Of a stretch of 56,012 nt of DNA, positions 42,698 to 52,803 are shown one piece after another; the stretch's first letter is position 1, and each line of letters opens with the position of its first letter. Under the pieces are notes generated by a model, which had not been told where the DNA came from, did no database searches, and was given only the letters and a program-made list of their open reading frames with translations. Position numbers and translations under genes: made by a program. Source of the stretch: Terriglobia bacterium. Lineage in GTDB: Bacteria; Acidobacteriota; Terriglobia; Terriglobales; Acidobacteriaceae. The stretch is taken from assembly GCA_020073525.1 (NCBI GenBank), contig JAIQFA010000026.1:1-56012 (forward strand), in the 5' to 3' direction.

Positions 42698-43438
42698 CTA
42701 TCGCTTCACTTCATCCTTGGCAACCACGCCGTCCCTGATGTGGACGATGCGGTGGGCGTACTCGGCGATGTCGTGCTCATGCGTCACCAGTACAATCGTA
42801 TTGCCTTCGGCGTGCAGACGATCGAACAGGGCCATGATCTCGTTGCCGGTTTGGGAGTCGAGATTGCCCGTCGGCTCGTCGGCGAGGATGATGGCCGGCT
42901 TGTTGACCAGGGCGCGGGCGATGGCTACGCGCTGGCGTTGTCCGCCGGAGAGTTCGTTGGGCTTGTGGCTCATGCGTGATTCCATCCCTACCGCAGTCAG
43001 CGCCGCCTTGGCACGCTCGGCGCGCTCATCCGAGGGTATTCCTGCGTAGATCAGCGGCAGCTCCACGTTGTGGAGCGATGTGGCACGGGCCAGCAGATTG
43101 AAAGTCTGAAAGACGAAGCCAATTTCCTTATTGCGGATGCGGGCCAGTTCGTCGTCGTCGAGTTCGCTGACCAGCTGTCCGTTGAGCCAGTATTGGCCCT
43201 TGGAAGGCGAGTCGAGACAACCGATCAGGTTCATCAGCGTGGACTTGCCCGAGCCGGATGGGCCCATGATGGCGACGTATTCGTTGCGCTGGATGCGCAG
43301 GTTGATGCCGCGCAGCGCATGCACCTGTTCCGAGCCCATGTCGTAGGTCTTCCACAGATCCTCGGTTGAGATCATGTAGGAATTGGGCGCAGACCAGTTC
43401 GCAGGCTTGTCGATAGGCAGTACTTCAGCGGTCGCCAT
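42698..43438 (-). CDS. ABC transporter ATP-binding protein (MacB/LolD-like)
   Basis: A 246-aa cytosolic ABC ATPase. Walker [10 protein letters not shown] (59-67), Q-loop [10 protein letters not shown], signature [15 protein letters not shown] (163-177), Walker B ILADEPTG (184-191), H-loop [13 protein letters not shown]. The MacB/LolD subfamily is indicated by [21 protein letters not shown] 43438 has AAGGAGAG upstream. It lies downstream of the adaptor gene in the same direction. The expected FtsX/MacB-type permease does not follow; a terminator and the kinase gene do. Confidence 0.95.
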   Translation of the reverse strand: MATAEVLPIDKPANWSAPNSYMISTEDLWKTYDMGSEQVHALRGINLRIQRNEYVAIMGPSGSGKSTLMNLIGCLDSPSKGQYWLNGQLVSELDDDELARIRNKEIGFVFQTFNLLARATSLHNVELPLIYAGIPSDERAERAKAALTAVGMESRMSHKPNELSGGQRQRVAIARALVNKPAIILADEPTGNLDSQTGNEIMALFDRLHAEGNTIVLVTHEHDIAEYAHRIVHIRDGVVAKDEVKR

Positions 43439-43532
43439 CTTGCTCTCCTTCTCCGGATCGGGGTCGTGCACGCACGCTCCTATGGCTGTTCTTCTTGGAC
43501 GTTCTAACTTAGCAGAGGTTAGACGCCCTATT

Positions 43533-43594
43533 GTAGAGATGCGGCTTGCCGCGTCTCCTGCCGCAGAGGGAGACGGGGCAAGCCCCGTCTCTAC
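43533..43594. repeat. GTAGAGACG-type double palindrome (copy F)
   Basis: GTAGAGATGCGG/CCGCGTCTC, then GAGACGGGG/CCCCGTCTCTAC. Its final base is the first base (plus strand) of the stop codon of the adaptor gene on the minus strand (43594-43596). It lies inside the adaptor-ATPase operon. Confidence 0.85.
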
Positions 43595-44976
43595 TAACTT
43601 TCGTCTTCTTTCTTCGGGGTCGAGTTATCTATTTTGACACCCGTTCCCGGCTTCAACGTACGCAAAACCTTATAACTGCCGGTGATCACTTCGTCACCCT
43701 CTTGCAGGCCCTTGATGATCTCGATATCCGTGGTACCGCTGATGCCGGTGTCGACCGGGATGAATTCGGCCTTCTTGCTGCGGATCACGAACACGCCCTG
43801 CACTTCTTCCCTCTGCTTCGATGCGTCCTTGGGAGCGCTGGTGGCGGCTTCTACCGCGCCTTTGCCCGAATCTTTCGGCACCAGGTCTGCCTGGGTCCGG
43901 ACGGTCAGCGCCTGAATCGGAATGCTCACCACGTTGCTGCGGGTTGCGGTCGTGATCTTCGCGGTCGAAGACAACCCTGGACGCAGGTCGGCCGGTGGAT
44001 CCGTGAGCGTCACCACGACTTTGAAGTCCTTGGCTTCCTGGCTGGTCGAGGTAGCTTGAGAAGTAGCCACGCCGGTCGAGCGCACGATGGCGTTGTCCCC
44101 GATCTCGCTGACAATGCCGTGGAAGATCTTGCGGGGGATGGCATCGATGGTTACATCGGCGGACTGGCCGAGACGCACGTTGACGATGTCGGTCTCGTCC
44201 ACCTTGACCTCGGACGTGATCACCGACATATCAGCAATCGTCATCAGCGTGCTGCCGGGAGAGTTCTGGATGCCTATGACCACCGTCTCACCTTCACGCA
44301 CGGGAAGGTTGGTGATCACGCCGTCAAAGGGGGCCTCATAGGTGGTCTTCTGCAGCACGTCGGAAACCCGCGTCAGGTTGGCCTGATTCTGGGTGATGTG
44401 CTTGTCACTTGAGTCCTTCTGGGCCTTAGCCTGCGCGACGCGAGCTTCAGCTTGAGCTAGACCAGCCTCGGCCTGCTCCCATGCGGCTTTCTTGACATCA
44501 TAATCCTGCTTGGCGATCAGGGCGGCATTGTACAGACCTTGCGCACGGTCCCAGTCGAGCTTGGCATGAGCGGCGTCGGATTTGGCGCGGTTCAAGTCGG
44601 CGAGCGAGGTTTTCAGGGCGGCATCGGCAGCGAGGGCGTCGGTAACGGCCGCTTGCACTCCAGCGCGGGTGGCGTTGACGTCGGCCGAGGACTGCACATT
44701 CTCGAGTTGCGCCAGCAATTGGCCCTTCTTCACGTGGTCGCCTTCCTTCACGTGCAGCTTGATGATCTTGCCGAAGGCATTGGCTCCGATGTTGACGTAG
44801 GTCTTCGGCTTGATTTCGCCCGACGCACTCACCACCGAGGCCAGGTTCTGCTTTTGCGCCTTCCCGGTCTGCACCGTCACCACGTTTTTCTGGCTCTGGT
44901 AAACCGTGACCGCGACGATGATGACGAGCACCAGGGCCGCGCCTACCCCGATCAATACTTTTTTCCACGTCTTCAT
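43594..44976 (-). CDS. periplasmic adaptor (MacA/HlyD-type membrane fusion protein)
   Basis: A 460-aa membrane fusion protein. N-terminal anchor ([20 protein letters not shown]), lipoyl-like halves ([23 protein letters not shown] and [20 protein letters not shown]), and a long coiled-coil hairpin between them (about residues 95-195; Ala/Lys/Asp-rich). The beta-barrel ([21 protein letters not shown]) and a C-terminal membrane-proximal domain follow. Pairs with the ATPase gene (155 bases downstream) as two parts of a MacAB-like exporter. The permease is missing, so the assembly may use one encoded elsewhere. No clear SD precedes ATG 44976. Confidence 0.92.
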   Translation of the reverse strand: MKTWKKVLIGVGAALVLVIIVAVTVYQSQKNVVTVQTGKAQKQNLASVVSASGEIKPKTYVNIGANAFGKIIKLHVKEGDHVKKGQLLAQLENVQSSADVNATRAGVQAAVTDALAADAALKTSLADLNRAKSDAAHAKLDWDRAQGLYNAALIAKQDYDVKKAAWEQAEAGLAQAEARVAQAKAQKDSSDKHITQNQANLTRVSDVLQKTTYEAPFDGVITNLPVREGETVVIGIQNSPGSTLMTIADMSVITSEVKVDETDIVNVRLGQSADVTIDAIPRKIFHGIVSEIGDNAIVRSTGVATSQATSTSQEAKDFKVVVTLTDPPADLRPGLSSTAKITTATRSNVVSIPIQALTVRTQADLVPKDSGKGAVEAATSAPKDASKQREEVQGVFVIRSKKAEFIPVDTGISGTTDIEIIKGLQEGDEVITGSYKVLRTLKPGTGVKIDNSTPKKEDES

Positions 44977-45434
44977 GAATTAAGTCGTCCCAACCGTCCT
45001 GCCAAGCCCGTCGCGGCACTCAGCGGAGCGGCTCCGAATTCCCGGCTTTCCTCGTTTCGGGCCTTTGCCTCCGGGGTCCTGGCTATAGAACGGCGAAAAC
45101 GCACCATGGTTGCGCATGAACAGTTACGTTCAGACGAGGAGGAAAGTTCCCGACCTCCCGCGAAACCGGCCTCTCCCGGATGGTTTAGGGAGGTGACACG
45201 CGGGGCGCACTTTATTATATCGTGTCTGGCGCAACCGCAGTGGGCGGGCGAACGCGGTCATTGTCGGACTGGAGCGGAATCCTGTTTCTACCGCAAGGCG
45301 CGGATTCTTAAGGGGTTTAGGAAGAGCCACGGGGCGCAGGAAATCTTTTTTTGATAGGCCACTTCCTCTTGCCTTGTTGTATCCAATGAACATAGAATTA
45401 GCCAACTGACGTTTTTTGTGAGGTAGGCCTCTCT
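44977..45434. other. gene-free divergent region
   Basis: About 460 bases between the divergent adaptor and GWxTD genes. Apart from the GWxTD promoter candidate (45369-45398) I see no repeats or convincing gene; frames here read as non-coding. Confidence 0.5.
45369..45398 (+). promoter_or_regulatory. candidate sigma-70-type promoter of the GWxTD gene
   Basis: TTGCCT, an 18-base spacer, then TAGAAT (45393-45398). The -10 box differs from TATAAT at one position and the -35 from TTGACA at two. Its end is 37 bases before ATG 45435. Confidence 0.42.
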
Positions 45435-47147
45435 ATGTTCTCCACGGGTTTTCGAAATCAATGCTCGGTTAGCGTGCTAGCGCTCGTGATGGCGCTGGGT
45501 TCACCTGTCGCTACCCTGGCACAAGACAAGAACACGAAGGGCTCCGATGTGACTCAGACCGACCCCTTAAAGCGCCCGGTTTCAGAAAAACAAAGGAAGG
45601 CCAACGCAAAGGCACTGCGTCAGGAGTTAGGCAGAACTTATCGCAAGTGGCTGGACGAGGACGTGCGCTGGATCATCACCGACGAAGAGCAAAAGGCGTT
45701 CATGATGCTCTCGAACGACGAAGAGCGCGACCAGTTCATCGAAGCTTTCTGGCAACGTCGCGATCCTACGCCGGATACCGAAGAGAACGAGTTTAAGGAA
45801 GAGCACTACCGGCGTATCGCGTATGCCAACGAGCACTACGCGGCCGGTATCCCGGGTTGGAAGACCGACCGCGGCCGGATTTACATCGTGTTTGGACCGG
45901 CGGATGAAATTGAGTCTCATCCCTCCGGCGGCAGCTACGAGCGCCCCATGGAAGAAGGTGGCGGCGAGACCTCGACCTTCCCGTTCGAGCAATGGCGCTA
46001 TCGCTACATCGAGGGGATCGGCCAGGAAGTCATCGTCGAGTTCGTCGATAGCTGCATGTGCGGCGACTATCACATGACGATGGATCGCTCGGAAAAAGAT
46101 GCCTTGAAGTACACGCCGAATGCCGGCCTGACGCTGTACGAGCAGATGGGCATGGCGAGCAAGGCGAGCCGTTTTACCAACGGCGGCATCGAGCAACTGG
46201 GACAATCGCCATTTAACAAGGATTTGCAGTCCAAGGAATTCGATCGCCTGGAGCAGTTTGCCAAACTGCAGGCCGCCCCGGCAGTGAAGTTCAAGGACCT
46301 GGAAGAGGTAGTCAGCCACAAGATCAGCGTCAACTTGATGCCCTTTGATGTGCGCGCAGACTTCGTCAAGGTGACCAGCGACACGGTGCTGGTTCCGGTC
46401 ACGATCCAGATCAAGAACCGCGACGTGACGTTCCAGAATAAGGATGGCGTGGAGCGCGGCACGGTCAATATTTTCGGGCGCGTGACCACGCTCACGGGCA
46501 AGATCGTACAGACTTTTGAAGACACGGTGCAGGTCGATGTGCCGGTGGAACTGCTGCCCAAGACCGCCGAGAATTCTTCGGTGTACTGGAAAGCGCTGCC
46601 CTTGCGCATGAGCTTTAACCGCTACCGTCTGGACATCGTGGTAAAAGACGTGAACGGAGATCGCACCGGAAGTTGGAGCCGCGCGATCGAGATTCCGGAC
46701 TTCAGCGAGGACAAGCTGAGCAGTTCCACCCTGATCATCGCCGATCAGATGGAACCGGTGGCGACCAAGAACGTGGGTACGGGCAATTTCGTGATTGGGA
46801 CCACAAAAGTCCGGCCGCGCGTCGCGCCTTCCGACGGCAAGCCCATCATGTTCAAGCGCAATCAGAAGCTGAATTTCTGGATGCAGGTTTACAACCTCAG
46901 CGTGGACGAAAAGACCCACAAACCTTCGGCCACGTTCGAGTACAATGTTACTGACGCTAACCACAAGGCCGTCATCCATACCGTCGAGTCGACCGACACG
47001 ATGGGCAATGTGGGCGACCAGGTCACGCTGCAAAAGACGCTTTCCGCCGCGAACCTGCCGCCGGGTTTGTACAAGATCGAGATCAAAGTGAACGACAACC
47101 TTTCCAAGCAGACAGTGGATCCCACAGCGACCTTCGCTGTGGAGTAG
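45435..47147 (+). CDS. GWxTD domain-containing exported protein
   Basis: A 570-aa exported protein. The signal peptide (VLALVMALGSPVATLAQ, cleavage near residue 30) is followed by an alpha-helical region (about 50-135, KWLDEDVRWIITDEEQKAF) and the eponymous G141-W-K-T-D motif with RGRIYIVFGPADEI and the PFEQWRYRY block. A long beta-rich C-terminal part (VTIQIKNRDV, KLNFWMQVYNLSVDEKTHKPSATFEY) follows. GWxTD proteins are conserved in acidobacteria, usually exported and of unknown function. SD GAGG lies near ATG 45435. The downstream outer-membrane-like gene starts 37 bases after its stop and may be in the same operon. Confidence 0.93.
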   Translation: MFSTGFRNQCSVSVLALVMALGSPVATLAQDKNTKGSDVTQTDPLKRPVSEKQRKANAKALRQELGRTYRKWLDEDVRWIITDEEQKAFMMLSNDEERDQFIEAFWQRRDPTPDTEENEFKEEHYRRIAYANEHYAAGIPGWKTDRGRIYIVFGPADEIESHPSGGSYERPMEEGGGETSTFPFEQWRYRYIEGIGQEVIVEFVDSCMCGDYHMTMDRSEKDALKYTPNAGLTLYEQMGMASKASRFTNGGIEQLGQSPFNKDLQSKEFDRLEQFAKLQAAPAVKFKDLEEVVSHKISVNLMPFDVRADFVKVTSDTVLVPVTIQIKNRDVTFQNKDGVERGTVNIFGRVTTLTGKIVQTFEDTVQVDVPVELLPKTAENSSVYWKALPLRMSFNRYRLDIVVKDVNGDRTGSWSRAIEIPDFSEDKLSSSTLIIADQMEPVATKNVGTGNFVIGTTKVRPRVAPSDGKPIMFKRNQKLNFWMQVYNLSVDEKTHKPSATFEYNVTDANHKAVIHTVESTDTMGNVGDQVTLQKTLSAANLPPGLYKIEIKVNDNLSKQTVDPTATFAVE

Positions 47148-47183
47148 ACTTTTCTGCCTGGTTTCCCAGAGGTGGTGGGCGAG

Positions 47184-48911
47184 ATGTTCCGAAAGCTCGG
47201 GTTTCTCGTAGTCGTCGCAGTCGGCGTGACGACCATAGCGCTTCCGGCTTGGTCGGGAACTGCCACCGGTGCGATCTCGGGTGGAATCTCCGGATACGTT
47301 CGCGATGGCAGTGGCGCGCCGCAAATGGGCGCGGTGGTGGAAATTCTTGGCTCCGCCGCGCAGGCCCTGAAGGTCTTCACCGACGATCGCGGTTTCTACT
47401 CCGCTGCCAGTCTGCTGCCCGGAATGTATAGCGTTAAGGTGAGTGCGCCGTCGTTCCTCCCGACACTGCGCGAGAAAATCGGCGTCCGCGCCGGCGCCAA
47501 GCTGATGGTCAACGTCACGCTGACCACACTTTTCGAGGCCATCCAGTTGGTCCCGTTGCGCACTCCAGTGGACGATGACGACTGGAAGTGGACGCTACGT
47601 TCGGTGGCGAACCGCCCGATTCTGCGCGTGCTGGAAGATGGCACGACTGTGGTCGCGCAGAGCGGAGAGTCCGCTGACCACGACTTGAAAGGCACCCTGA
47701 CCTTCCTGGCCGGATCCGGGCAAGGCTTTGGCAGCCCCGATATGACCGCGGGCTTTGCCGTGGAGCGGTCGCTGCTTTCGAGCGGCACGCTGCGACTGAA
47801 CGGCAACCTGGGGTATGGGAGCGACGGCCAAGCCATCCCGGCGGCCGTGCTTCGAACCGCCTACACGAGCCATTACAACGGCGTTTTCGAACCATCGATT
47901 GCGATTACGGCCCTCCGGCTGAATTCACCGGATGCGAATGCAATGCCGGGCGGCTCGCTGCAGGCCCTGTCGGTCACCAGTTCCGATCGGATCGTGATGG
48001 GCGACAAACTGGAGATCAAACTCGGCAGCGAATTGCAGACCATCCAGTTCATGGGCCGAGTGCATGCCTTCAAGCCCTTCGGTTCCGCCGATCTGCATCT
48101 CACGCCGAACACGGTTCTGGAATATCAATATGCGAGTTCAGTCCCGAACATGGGACTGGAAGATCGCCCAGGTGACGATCGCCTGGATACGGCGGCGTCG
48201 GACCTGAGCGAGACCGCGCCCCGCATGAGCATTACTGGGTATTCGCCGGCAATCGAGCGCGCGCATCACCAGGAAGTGTCGATTTCGCAGCGCATCGGCA
48301 AGAACAATATGCAGGTGGCTTTCTATTCGGACAGGATTACTGATCCGGTGCTCACCGGCATAGGCGAAATAACGGGCGAATCGGGTGAAGTGCTGCCCGA
48401 TGTGTACTCGGGAACGTTCAGCTATCAAGGGAATGATTTCTCGACCAGCGGAATGCGCGTAGTTCTGCAGCGGAAGCTGCTGTCCGATCTGACTGCGACA
48501 TTGGATTATGCCTACGGCGGCGTGCTCGACTTGTCGCACCCCGATGTGGAACTACAAGACGCGCGGAATTTTATTCGCGCCGAGCGACGCCAGGCGGTGG
48601 CGGCCAAATTCAGCGGTGCTGTCCCGAGGATGAAGACCCGCTGGATCGCCTCCTACCGTTACACGGGCGGCCATACGTTGACGCCGGTCGACCTGTTCAA
48701 TACTTCGGCGGGCCAGGCCGATCCTTATTTGAACCTCTTCATCCGACAACCCATTCCAGCCAGCTTCCTCGCCGGACATATGGAAATTCTCATGGACCTG
48801 CGCAATCTTCTCGCGCAGGGATACGTGCCGGTGATGGGCCGGGACGGACGCACCCTGTACCTGGTGCAATCAGCCCGCTCCGTGCGCGGCGGCGTAGCCT
48901 TCAGCTTCTAG
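47184..48911 (+). CDS. outer-membrane-like protein with carboxypeptidase-regulatory domain
   Basis: A 575-aa exported protein. Signal MFRKLGFLVVVAVGVTTIAL; carboxypeptidase-regulatory domain at about residues 28-110 (GISGYVRDGSGAPQMGAVVEIL, GFYSAASLLPGMYSVKVSAPSF). The rest is beta-rich with alternating patterns typical of barrels (LTATLDYAYGGVLDL, WIASYRYTGGHTLTP), and the protein ends in a terminal Phe (GVAFSF). There is no clear TonB box or plug. ATG 47184 with AGAGGTGG eight bases upstream is preferred over a GTG at 47172. Follows the GWxTD gene closely. Confidence 0.82.
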   Translation: MFRKLGFLVVVAVGVTTIALPAWSGTATGAISGGISGYVRDGSGAPQMGAVVEILGSAAQALKVFTDDRGFYSAASLLPGMYSVKVSAPSFLPTLREKIGVRAGAKLMVNVTLTTLFEAIQLVPLRTPVDDDDWKWTLRSVANRPILRVLEDGTTVVAQSGESADHDLKGTLTFLAGSGQGFGSPDMTAGFAVERSLLSSGTLRLNGNLGYGSDGQAIPAAVLRTAYTSHYNGVFEPSIAITALRLNSPDANAMPGGSLQALSVTSSDRIVMGDKLEIKLGSELQTIQFMGRVHAFKPFGSADLHLTPNTVLEYQYASSVPNMGLEDRPGDDRLDTAASDLSETAPRMSITGYSPAIERAHHQEVSISQRIGKNNMQVAFYSDRITDPVLTGIGEITGESGEVLPDVYSGTFSYQGNDFSTSGMRVVLQRKLLSDLTATLDYAYGGVLDLSHPDVELQDARNFIRAERRQAVAAKFSGAVPRMKTRWIASYRYTGGHTLTPVDLFNTSAGQADPYLNLFIRQPIPASFLAGHMEILMDLRNLLAQGYVPVMGRDGRTLYLVQSARSVRGGVAFSF

Positions 48912-49098
48912 AAACTGTAGATTTGAATCCGTGATTTCGTAGACGTTTTCCGAACGTGCGTGAATGGCTTGCAGTGCCTGCCGGTCACGATTTTTCCTTG
49001 TCTCCGGTCGTTTCCGTGCGAAGCTGAGATTCCTGCGCTGATACCTTCCATCACCTCTTTGTATGCAGTTCGTCACTGTTCTTTCGCCCACGCTCGTT

Positions 49099-49104
49099 TA
49101 TAAT
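49099..49104 (+). promoter_or_regulatory. TATAAT box before the TonB receptor gene
   Basis: A perfect -10 hexamer, 81 bases before ATG 49186. The -35 region (about 49076-49081, CTGTTC) matches the consensus poorly, so it is a weak candidate. Confidence 0.3.
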
Positions 49105-49185
49105 GCCGCGATCTCAAGTGAAAGTGCATTTGCTGTTCGCGGAGCGTGGGTCTGTTCCAGTGCCCGCGACTAAGGAGAACCGGCA

Positions 49186-52100
49186 ATGAAACTGCGTCTA
49201 TTGTTGGTATTCGTTCTGCTATCGACAGCCTTGCTCGTGGGGCAAACGTTTCGTGGGACAATCCTCGGCTCCGTCACTGATCCCTCCGGAGCATACGTCG
49301 CGGGAGCGACCGTCAAAGTGAAAAACGTGGCCACTGGCCTCGAACGCACAACGACCACGAGCGGCGACGGCAGCTATTCGATTCCCGAGTTGCCCGCCGG
49401 TTCGTACACAGTGACGATCTCTCAGACCGGTTTTCAGACTTCGGCCACCACCAACGTCGAAGTGAACGTGGCCACCGATCGGCGCGTGGACGCGCAGTTG
49501 AAAACTGGTCAGGTCACACAGACGGTCGAAGTCTCCGGTGGGGACCTTGCCCAGATCGAAACCACGTCCAATGACTTGGGCGGCACGCTGACCAGCAAAG
49601 GAGTTGAAGATCTGCCCGTCAACGGCCGCGATTACACCAAACTCATCTTCTTGAATCCTGGTGTCGCAGGCTCGCCAGACCAGATCACCGATTCCCCGGG
49701 ATCGTTTGGCGAGTTCTCGATGAACGGCGCCCGCGGACGCTCCAACAACTACCTGCTCGACGGCACCGACATGAACGATGGGTACCGCAATGACCCGGCC
49801 ATCAACCAGGGCGGAGTATTCGCCGTTCCGTCGGCGATTCTGCCGATCGGCGCCGTGCAAGAAATGAAGGTGCTCTCCAACTTCCAGCCGGAGTATGGGC
49901 GCAATGCCGGTGCCGTCGTCAACATTGTGACGAAAAGCGGCACGAACAAATTCCATGGCGAGGTTTTCGAGTATTTCCGCAACAACGCTTTGGATGCGCG
50001 CAATTACTTCAATACGGTGGGAGAACAGCGCGCCCCGTTCCACAACAACCAGTTTGGTGGTTCGCTCGGCGGCCCGATCGTCAAGAACAAGACCTTCTTC
50101 TATTTGAACTACGAAGGCCAGCGCGAGTCGGTCGGAACGGTGACTCTCGCGTGTGTGCCGGACCCGGGACAGATCCAGGCCGACCTCGCGGATATCATCT
50201 CGCGGGGCCTCACGCCGAGCACAGTTACTCAGGCGATGCTGAAATACTGGCCGGCACCCAATATCCCTGGTGCGCCAGCCTCCAATGACAAGGGATGCGC
50301 CGTCGATCCCACTACCCTTAACACTATCCCCAATGCGTCGCTGGTCACTCCCTCCTTCAACAACCTGAGCAGCGTGATCGGCAAGATCGACCACAATTTC
50401 AACACGAACAACATCGTGACCGGCCGCTATTTTTTTGGCGACAGCACCCAGTCCTTCCCGCTGGCCCTGACCGCTTCCGGAGGCCAGCTTCCCGGCTTCA
50501 ACACGATTACACCCACGCGCGTCCAATTGGTTTCACTCTCTTATGTCCATACGTTCGGTACGAACAAGGTGAATGAGGTGCGTTACGGCTGGAACCGGTT
50601 CACGGAAAGCTTCTCAGCCCAGGACCAGGGCTTTCACCCGAGTTCGATCGGGCTCTGTGCGGCCAGTTCGACGGCCGATTGCGCCGGCTCCGGCGTGCAC
50701 GACTCCGGCCTGCCAATAATCCTCGTTTCTGGAACTCCGAGCGGAACCAGCTTCTTTGCCCAGCCCGGGTCGACCTCTGGCGACCCGCGGGGCCGCACCG
50801 ACACCAATAATCAGTTCATCGAGAATTTTTCCTGGAAGCTGGGCAAACACGATCTGAAGATCGGTTTCGAATTCCGCCGCACTGGCATCGATCAATACTT
50901 CAATAAGTATTTCCGAGGCCGATTGAAATTCAACGCCACCTTCCTAGATGATGGCAGTGTGGATATGGGAGCGCTGGAGAACTTCTTGGCGGGGAATGTC
51001 AGCGGCGGACTACAGTACTCAGGGAATTCTCGTCGCCAGACCTCCGAAAACGGCTACGGCCTTTACCTGCAAGACAGCTTCCGCCTAACCCCACGCCTCA
51101 CCGTGAACTACGGCTTGCGCTGGGATTACTACGGAATCGTCAAGGAAAAAAACAATCTCTTCGCCAATTTCCTGCCCGATTTCGCGACCGGTACTGGGAC
51201 ATACGCGCAGGTGGGTACCTCCGGATTAAGCCGGTTGTATGAGCCCGACTACAAGGATTTTTCACCGCGCGCCAGTATCGCCTGGGACATTACTGGAAAA
51301 GGCAAGACCGTGATTCGTGTTGGGGCCGGCCTTTTCTATGACGCCTTCTCTCAGGACATGTTCCTGGGCCACTTACCCTATCCCGCCTTCTATGCCCCCG
51401 GTCCTGCCTACGGCAACTTTCCGCTCGGTGGCGCCGCTGCGATTACCGGGGCATCCTTGAACGTCAGTACGATCACCGCCGGGATGCCGGTCTATGGCAC
51501 ATCCGACTGCAGCAGCCAAGAGTGCGATATCTTCGCGGTGGATCGTCACATGAAGACCCCCTACATGGAGAACTACAACATTAATATCCAGCAGCAACTC
51601 ACCAGCAAGACCACGCTGCAGATCGGCTATGTGGGATCGCAAGGTCATCGACTCTTTCGCTTTTATGACATCAGTCAGCCGACGCAGGCGGCCATCACAG
51701 CAGCCGACTGCAATCCCAACTGTGCAACGGGGTCGATCCAGGATTTCGGGGTGCCGCGTCCGTTTATCGGCAGCACTCCAGGGGCGTTCTACATCTTCCA
51801 GGAAAAGTCCACCGGGAAGTCGAACTACCACTCGCTACAGGTCAGTTACAAGGTCAACGGATGGCATGGGATTACCTCGGCGGTCAACTATGTCTATTCC
51901 AAGTCGCTGGACAACTCGAGCGACTTGGAAGACTTTGTTGTGAACGCAGCCCAGCCCCAGGACAGCAACCGTCCCAATCTTGAATACGGGCCTTCGAACT
52001 TCAACATACCCCATCGCCTCACCTGGGTGTTCGCCTATGAATTGCCGAAGGTGGGTGGAAGCATGCAGGCGCTGAAGAACGGCTGGGGTCTCGAGAGCAC

Positions 52101-52683
52101 AGTGTCACTGCAGAGCGGCCAGCCCTTCACGCTCAACTACAACTGTGAGGATGACTTCAGCGGTGGCGGCGATTGCTTCGACCGGCCGGATGTTGTCGGG
52201 CCCATCGTGTACCACAAGCGCAATCCAGCGAATTACATCGACCTGACGGCTTTCGCCATGCCGTGTACACTTGACACCAACCAAGGCGTCAATGGCTTCG
52301 CTTCCGATTGCGTACCCGGCACGCGCCACTACGGCAACCTAGGCCGTAATGCCCTGGTTGGCCCAACCTACAAACAGTGGGACTTCGCCCTTTACAAGAA
52401 CACAGCGATCGGTGAGCGTATGAAGGTGCAATTCCGCGCCGAATTCTTCAACCTTCTGAACCATCCCAACTTCTCCAGCCCGCTGTTGCCGGCATTCATT
52501 GCCGACCCGGCGTCAAATCTGGGCGCTTGCGGATGTGGTTTCCAGCAGAACAACGCGGGAACCCGTGAGGTAGGCAATGGCGGGTACCAGATCACCGCCA
52601 CCGGCGACGTCGGAATCGGCAACCCGTTCCTGGGCGGTGGCGGTCCGCGCGGTATTCAGTTGGCTCTCAAGTTCATCTTTTAA
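49186..52683 (+). CDS. TonB-dependent receptor, Oar-like
   Basis: An 1165-aa outer-membrane receptor. Signal KLRLLLVFVLLSTALLVGQ; carboxypeptidase-regulatory domain (about 22-115: GSVTDPSGAYVAGATVKVKN, GDGSYSIPELPAGSYTV). The plug-like region has VEDLPVNGRDYTKLIFLNPGV and NGARGRSNNYLLDGTDMND, as in Oar-like receptors. About 22 beta strands follow, ending in IQLALKFIF (terminal Phe). Such acidobacterial proteins are thought to import or sense oligosaccharides or peptides; the ligand is unknown. It has its own strong terminator. Confidence 0.93.
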   Translation: MKLRLLLVFVLLSTALLVGQTFRGTILGSVTDPSGAYVAGATVKVKNVATGLERTTTTSGDGSYSIPELPAGSYTVTISQTGFQTSATTNVEVNVATDRRVDAQLKTGQVTQTVEVSGGDLAQIETTSNDLGGTLTSKGVEDLPVNGRDYTKLIFLNPGVAGSPDQITDSPGSFGEFSMNGARGRSNNYLLDGTDMNDGYRNDPAINQGGVFAVPSAILPIGAVQEMKVLSNFQPEYGRNAGAVVNIVTKSGTNKFHGEVFEYFRNNALDARNYFNTVGEQRAPFHNNQFGGSLGGPIVKNKTFFYLNYEGQRESVGTVTLACVPDPGQIQADLADIISRGLTPSTVTQAMLKYWPAPNIPGAPASNDKGCAVDPTTLNTIPNASLVTPSFNNLSSVIGKIDHNFNTNNIVTGRYFFGDSTQSFPLALTASGGQLPGFNTITPTRVQLVSLSYVHTFGTNKVNEVRYGWNRFTESFSAQDQGFHPSSIGLCAASSTADCAGSGVHDSGLPIILVSGTPSGTSFFAQPGSTSGDPRGRTDTNNQFIENFSWKLGKHDLKIGFEFRRTGIDQYFNKYFRGRLKFNATFLDDGSVDMGALENFLAGNVSGGLQYSGNSRRQTSENGYGLYLQDSFRLTPRLTVNYGLRWDYYGIVKEKNNLFANFLPDFATGTGTYAQVGTSGLSRLYEPDYKDFSPRASIAWDITGKGKTVIRVGAGLFYDAFSQDMFLGHLPYPAFYAPGPAYGNFPLGGAAAITGASLNVSTITAGMPVYGTSDCSSQECDIFAVDRHMKTPYMENYNINIQQQLTSKTTLQIGYVGSQGHRLFRFYDISQPTQAAITAADCNPNCATGSIQDFGVPRPFIGSTPGAFYIFQEKSTGKSNYHSLQVSYKVNGWHGITSAVNYVYSKSLDNSSDLEDFVVNAAQPQDSNRPNLEYGPSNFNIPHRLTWVFAYELPKVGGSMQALKNGWGLESTVSLQSGQPFTLNYNCEDDFSGGGDCFDRPDVVGPIVYHKRNPANYIDLTAFAMPCTLDTNQGVNGFASDCVPGTRHYGNLGRNALVGPTYKQWDFALYKNTAIGERMKVQFRAEFFNLLNHPNFSSPLLPAFIADPASNLGACGCGFQQNNAGTREVGNGGYQITATGDVGIGNPFLGGGGPRGIQLALKFIF

Positions 52684-52703
52684 CTTTGCAAGGTTCTTCC
52701 CCG

Positions 52704-52741
52704 GCTCCTCCCGTGCAAGTTCGGGGGGAGCGTTTTTTTTT
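52704..52741 (+). terminator. rho-independent terminator of the TonB receptor gene
   Basis: A 10-bp stem with one G-T pair (GCTCCTCCCG/CGGGGGGAGC), loop TGCAAGTT, followed by a G and nine T. It starts 20 bases after the stop. Confidence 0.9.
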
Positions 52742-52803
52742 GCACGCCGTTTCCGCTTCCCCTTCCCACGTCCCAGGCAAACTGGAGTACACTTCCACTG
52801 CAT

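Noticed and set aside
45627..47324. A 565-residue minus-strand reading frame opposite the GWxTD gene
   Set aside because: It is the shadow of a confidently identified gene; composition (Arg/His/Leu-rich) is typical of antisense frames in GC-rich DNA and no domain is recognisable.
49219..50526. A 435-residue minus-strand frame opposite the TonB receptor gene
   Set aside because: Antisense shadow of the receptor; no signal, no motif.
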